Part shown: positions 60,301 to 64,000 of the stretch, one piece after another | How positions within the stretch are numbered: the stretch's first letter is position 1 | Layout: the number at the start of each line of letters is the position of its first letter | Assembly (NCBI GenBank): GCA_019925105.1 | Contig: JAHGAU010000018.1 | Coordinates: 496,001-560,000 of the forward strand | DNA: 64,000 bases | Source of the DNA: Niebla homalea | Taxonomy: Eukaryota; Ascomycota; Lecanoromycetes; Lecanorales; Ramalinaceae | Reading direction: 5' to 3' | Notes under the pieces: generated by a model | Database searches by the model: none | The model's input: the letters and a program-made list of their open reading frames with translations, nothing else | What the model was told of the DNA's origin: nothing | Program-made: the position numbers and the translations under genes

Positions 60301-62140
60301 CCTAAAGCTTGAGGGTAGTATGGTAATGTAAAATGTATATATAGCCTTAATAAATGGTATATTTGGTAAATAGACTAATTGCTAAAGAAGTAAAAGGAAA
60401 AGTGGGAAGGATAGGTGTTAAGTATTCCTGTGGCTTAACTACGTTAAGGTTATAAAGTAAGCATTAACCTTTATATTATTTCCTATTATAATAATACCTT
60501 TTCTTCTTAATACTTTATCCTTAAAGTTATAATTCTTAATTATAACCTTAAAGTAGCTTATTAAAAACCTTTAAAAAACCCAGTAAGAAAAAAAAAAGGA
60601 AAAAAGTCTACAGGTTTTACGGTACGGGTATATAACGTATTTACTTAAATTTTAACGTTAATAATATTAGTATTACCCGGTAAAAGTCTTTATATTTATA
60701 AGTAAAAATATTTTAAACTTATAATAATATATATATTCTTTTAAATATATATTTTATTCTTCTTACCGTATAATAATATTTAAGTCGTAACCGATTCGCG
60801 TTTAAGTTATATAATTATATTAAAATTATTTATTAATAATTTCTTTTAATTTATTTAACTTCCGGTTAAGTTATTTTTACGGTTATTAAACGAATTATTT
60901 ATGAAGTTTATTTATACCGTATAAGTAACGTTTAACGAAAAGTATTATTTACGATATATTTATTACCTTTATAAGCCTTTATATAAGTTATATAATATTA
61001 AGGTTAATAAAAAAGGATTAAGATTAATAAAGTATTCCCGCTATTTAATTAAAAAGGCGTTATATAAAATTATATATTTCCGACCTTATTATTTTTACGT
61101 AACGTAATTATTATATAAGTTAAACGTATATTTAAATCTTACCCGAATTAAACGTTTAAATAAATCGTATATTTTTATACCGCCGTTAACTTACTTTAAT
61201 ACTTAAAAAAGATAAAAAATAATATAAGAATATATAAATGAACTTTATTAAATATTATATAAAGTTCCTACGTTTCTTAATTACTATCAAATTAAAGCTT
61301 TTTTAATAAAATATTATTAAAATATTAATATTATTTAAATATAAATATAATATAATTAATAATATTAATTGTATAACTTTTATATTTAAGTAATTAATTA
61401 ACTTAAGTCGCTTTATTATAAGCGTATCCTTATTATAACCTTTACGTTATTAACTATATTATAACTCGGGCTCAATTTATTTTAACCTCCGGATCTTAAT
61501 ATAAAGTTTAAGTAATTAATATACGAGAATTTTTTCTTTAAACGTAACTTATCCGCTATAAACGTTAACGGGTCGCCCGTATAACGTATTTTTACTTTAT
61601 TAATATTTTATTCATCTTTAATACCTATTCTATAAACTTTGCGTTTATTAATTAATTCTGAGTTTTCTTTAATATTTTCTATTATTCCTCCGGCAAGCTT
61701 ATTATAGCCTGATTTCCTTATATTACGTTGGACCCCTTACGGCCTTTTAACGGGTTATAAACGTTTATACTTAGAAACATTAATACCTTTAATTATAAGC
61801 CGTCTTATAAAATAATAACTTCTTAAATACGTTTATTCCGCGTTATATAATATTATAAGTTACTTAATTAACTAAGGTACGTTTTTACCGTAAAGAAATC
61901 ATAGGTTTAAGTGCTGGTTCTTATACAGGGTTTAAACAGGTAATAAATAGATCGCAATAAAGGAGTATAAAGGATAATAAGTTTAAAGGATTGCGAGTTA
62001 ATAATACTTAATATATATATATAAATAATAATACTTTTATACTTATATTAAGGTTTATCCTTATAATAAAATTAAATACCTTATATTTAAGTTATACGTC
62101 CTATATTTTATACCGTAATTATTTATATTTCTTATTAAAT
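60301..62140. other. Degenerate AT-rich sequence, probably transposon-derived
   Basis: A GC-moderate stretch at 60300-60470 could be an LTR of the Gypsy element to the right. The rest has no recognised domain. Patches such as CGGGTCGCCCGTATAACG near 61570 suggest mutated former coding DNA. Confidence 0.35.
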
Positions 62141-64000
62141 ATATTTTATAGTTTTTTTATATACTTTAAATTCTCTATTAAAATTTATTTATTATAAATA
62201 ATTAAAAACCCTTTTTATTTAATCTTATAATATAATTCCTTATTAATTTTATTATAATTAAATAATCTTTCGATTTTTTATTTTAATTTATTATCGATAA
62301 AATCCGATAATAAATCATTATCTTCGGCCTTAAGCCGCTTTTTATATAGTTTAAATAAGGATACGTAAAATATATTATATATCTTATAAGTAAATAATAA
62401 AGTTAAACGGTACGCTTAATATCCAATTAATTTAAAAACCGTAAACGGGTTAATAAATTTATATAAGAGTTTTTTATTTAATCGTTTTTACTTAATATTT
62501 TTTATAGATAATATAATTATATCTTTAATTTTATACTTTTAAGCTTTATATTTATAATTATAAAACTTTATTACCGTTTCCTTAATACGCTATTAATACT
62601 TTATTATATCGTTTTAAACCGTTAATAACTTCTTAATTTTTTTAATTACGGTTAAGACTTTTATTTTATTTAATTTATCGTCAATTTATTCTTAAAACGT
62701 TAAAAGGTACCTTATTAAGGTTTCCGGTAAAGGTTTATTAATTATAATATTATTATTTATAAAATAAATAAAGTTTATAATTTTTAATATTAAAGCTTAA
62801 TCGTTTTAATTTTTATAATAATACGTTTTAAGGTAATATTTAAGAGTTTAATTTTACCGTTCCGTTTAACTATTTATTTAAAAATAGAAAAAAATACTTA
62901 ATTTATGGAACGTATATACCGCGTTATATATTTCGGATTAATAAGAATTTATAAAAAATAAGTCTTAATTAATTACGATACCTTCAGGAGCCTTATATTC
63001 CTAGAATATATATTAAAAGAGAAATTTAATTAACTTAAGAATAATCATTTTCTTAATTATAAAAAGTAATCTTAATTTCTTAATTAAATAATTCATTATA
63101 ATTAAAATTATATTATATACGTAATTTTATTACTTATTAAATAATAAATCTATAATAAAATTTATAATAATTTCCTTAAAAAATATAACGGTATTAATAA
63201 ATTATTTAACTTATTATAGGGTTTATATTTAAAAGCTTTAATTCTTTAATAAATATTATATAAATTAACGTATAATTTAATATCTATATTTATAGTTTCT
63301 TAACTATAGGATTTATTAAGGACTTCTTTAATATAGTTATTTTTAAAATATCTTAAGGCGGAATTATTATAATATCGTTTTAATAATTTATTTTATACGG
63401 TTTTTTTAGTAGGGATATATAAACGCTTATTATATTTTAGAAAACCGGTTAAGTTAAATATTTACTTACCGGTTTTCTTAAGTATTTTATTTATAAACTT
63501 AACGCTTTTACGGTTTAAAATAAAAATATCTTTAACTTAAAATATTTTAATAAATTTTATTATAAATTTAATCTTAAAATTATATACTATTTTATATGTT
63601 ATTATAACTCAGATAACGGTACGTAAAATAAATTATTTATAATTAATAATTTTAATAATAAAGTTAAGTTATTCCTTAATTACGTTATGAATACGTATAA
63701 TTTACGTACCCGTAATATTATCCTCTTTTAGAATTTAAGGGTCTTTACGTTTTATATAATATACCGATTTTAAATACGTTTTTTAAATAACGTTAATTAT
63801 TAAATTTTAAATTATTTTTTTTAAAAAAGGAATAATTATTAACGGTTTATATATATTGTTTTTACGTTTTTATACCGTTTTATTTTGATTAATTAAAATT
63901 TATCCGTAGATTTTTAAAATCTTTTAAAATATAAAATTAATTAAACTTTTTATAATTATTAATTTCTTTTATAACGTAAATAATAACTTTAATATTAATA
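62141..64000 (-). mobile_element. Ty3/Gypsy retrotransposon (chromovirus type), 3' part, runs off the window
   Basis: Minus-strand pol remnant. From 63430 downward the frame reads LYIPTKKTV, NSALRYFKNNYIKEVLN, then SYS and YVNLYNIY-stop-RIKAF. This has the layout of the H2C2 zinc finger at the start of Gypsy integrase, with Cys turned to Tyr. Near 62490-62300 it reads KFINPFTVFKLIGY-stop-AYRLTL, then YKIYNIFYVSLFKLY. That is the conserved integrase C-terminal block (GPF-V...IG..AYRL.LP...IH.VFHVSLL). YKIK-stop-KG near 62230 is the start of a chromodomain (IKWKGY). RT and the 5' LTR lie beyond 64000; the 3' LTR was not delimited. Confidence 0.8.

Noticed and set aside
1..64000. Mitochondrial or bacterial AT-rich DNA
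   Set aside because: Nuclear retrotransposons with RIP-type transitions, a spliced gene and absence of any organellar gene argue against it.
1..64000. tRNA or rRNA genes
   Set aside because: No cloverleaf with A and B boxes or conserved rRNA segment was seen by eye in the GC-balanced parts; a tRNA scan was not possible.

Overview
The window is most likely nuclear DNA of a filamentous ascomycete (Pezizomycotina) with a strong repeat-induced point mutation (RIP) history. Most of it is extremely AT-rich and has almost no open frames. Paired repeat copies differ almost only by C/T and G/A transitions, and retrotransposon reading frames keep recognisable protein order while Gln/Trp codons have become stops (GIPQG read as GIP-stop, VDD read as INN). 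I do not assign a genus.

Layout. 1-2.5 kb: an old AT-rich repeat with a GC-rich foldback/MITE element (938-1430) and a 15/20-bp tandem array. 3.0-5.3 kb: 3' half of a Tad1-like LINE on the minus strand. 6.2-8.4 kb: a short gag-only LTR element, minus strand. 8.7-10.1 kb: repeat family R1 ending in a CCCTTTGCTCACC minisatellite. 10.3-21.3 kb: a second copy of the old AT-rich repeat, interrupted by two more LINE copies (10.56-13.98 and 14.685-20.447 kb; the second has a perfect 12-bp target-site duplication). 23.9-27.4 kb: the only GC-balanced island. It holds one well-supported but 5'-truncated host gene (minus strand, membrane domain plus disordered tail) and poorly resolved coding-like sequence.

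27.38-35.47 kb: a Ty1/Copia element (plus strand) that cuts the host gene inside an intron. Inside it sits a gag-only LTR element (30182-32808), and inside that a second foldback element (31129-31552), giving three-level nesting. 37.2-48.7 kb: two small TRIM-like LTR elements and four solo LTRs, all with clear 5-bp duplications, scattered in very T-rich unidentified sequence. 51.29-57.10 kb: a full-length Copia element inserted into a second R1 copy. 59.4-60.3 kb: a third, heavily mutated R1 copy. 62.1-64 kb: the 3' part of a chromodomain-type Ty3/Gypsy element on the minus strand, running off the window.

Functionally this is a transposon graveyard with one surviving host-gene fragment. The most informative signals are structural. 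RIP damage fades toward the outer edge of each LTR element. Short repeats (solo LTRs, foldback elements, minisatellite) stay GC-balanced. Several distinct small LTR elements share a short LTR core and a similar primer-binding-site-like sequence. All element boundaries and domains were read by eye; no database search was possible.
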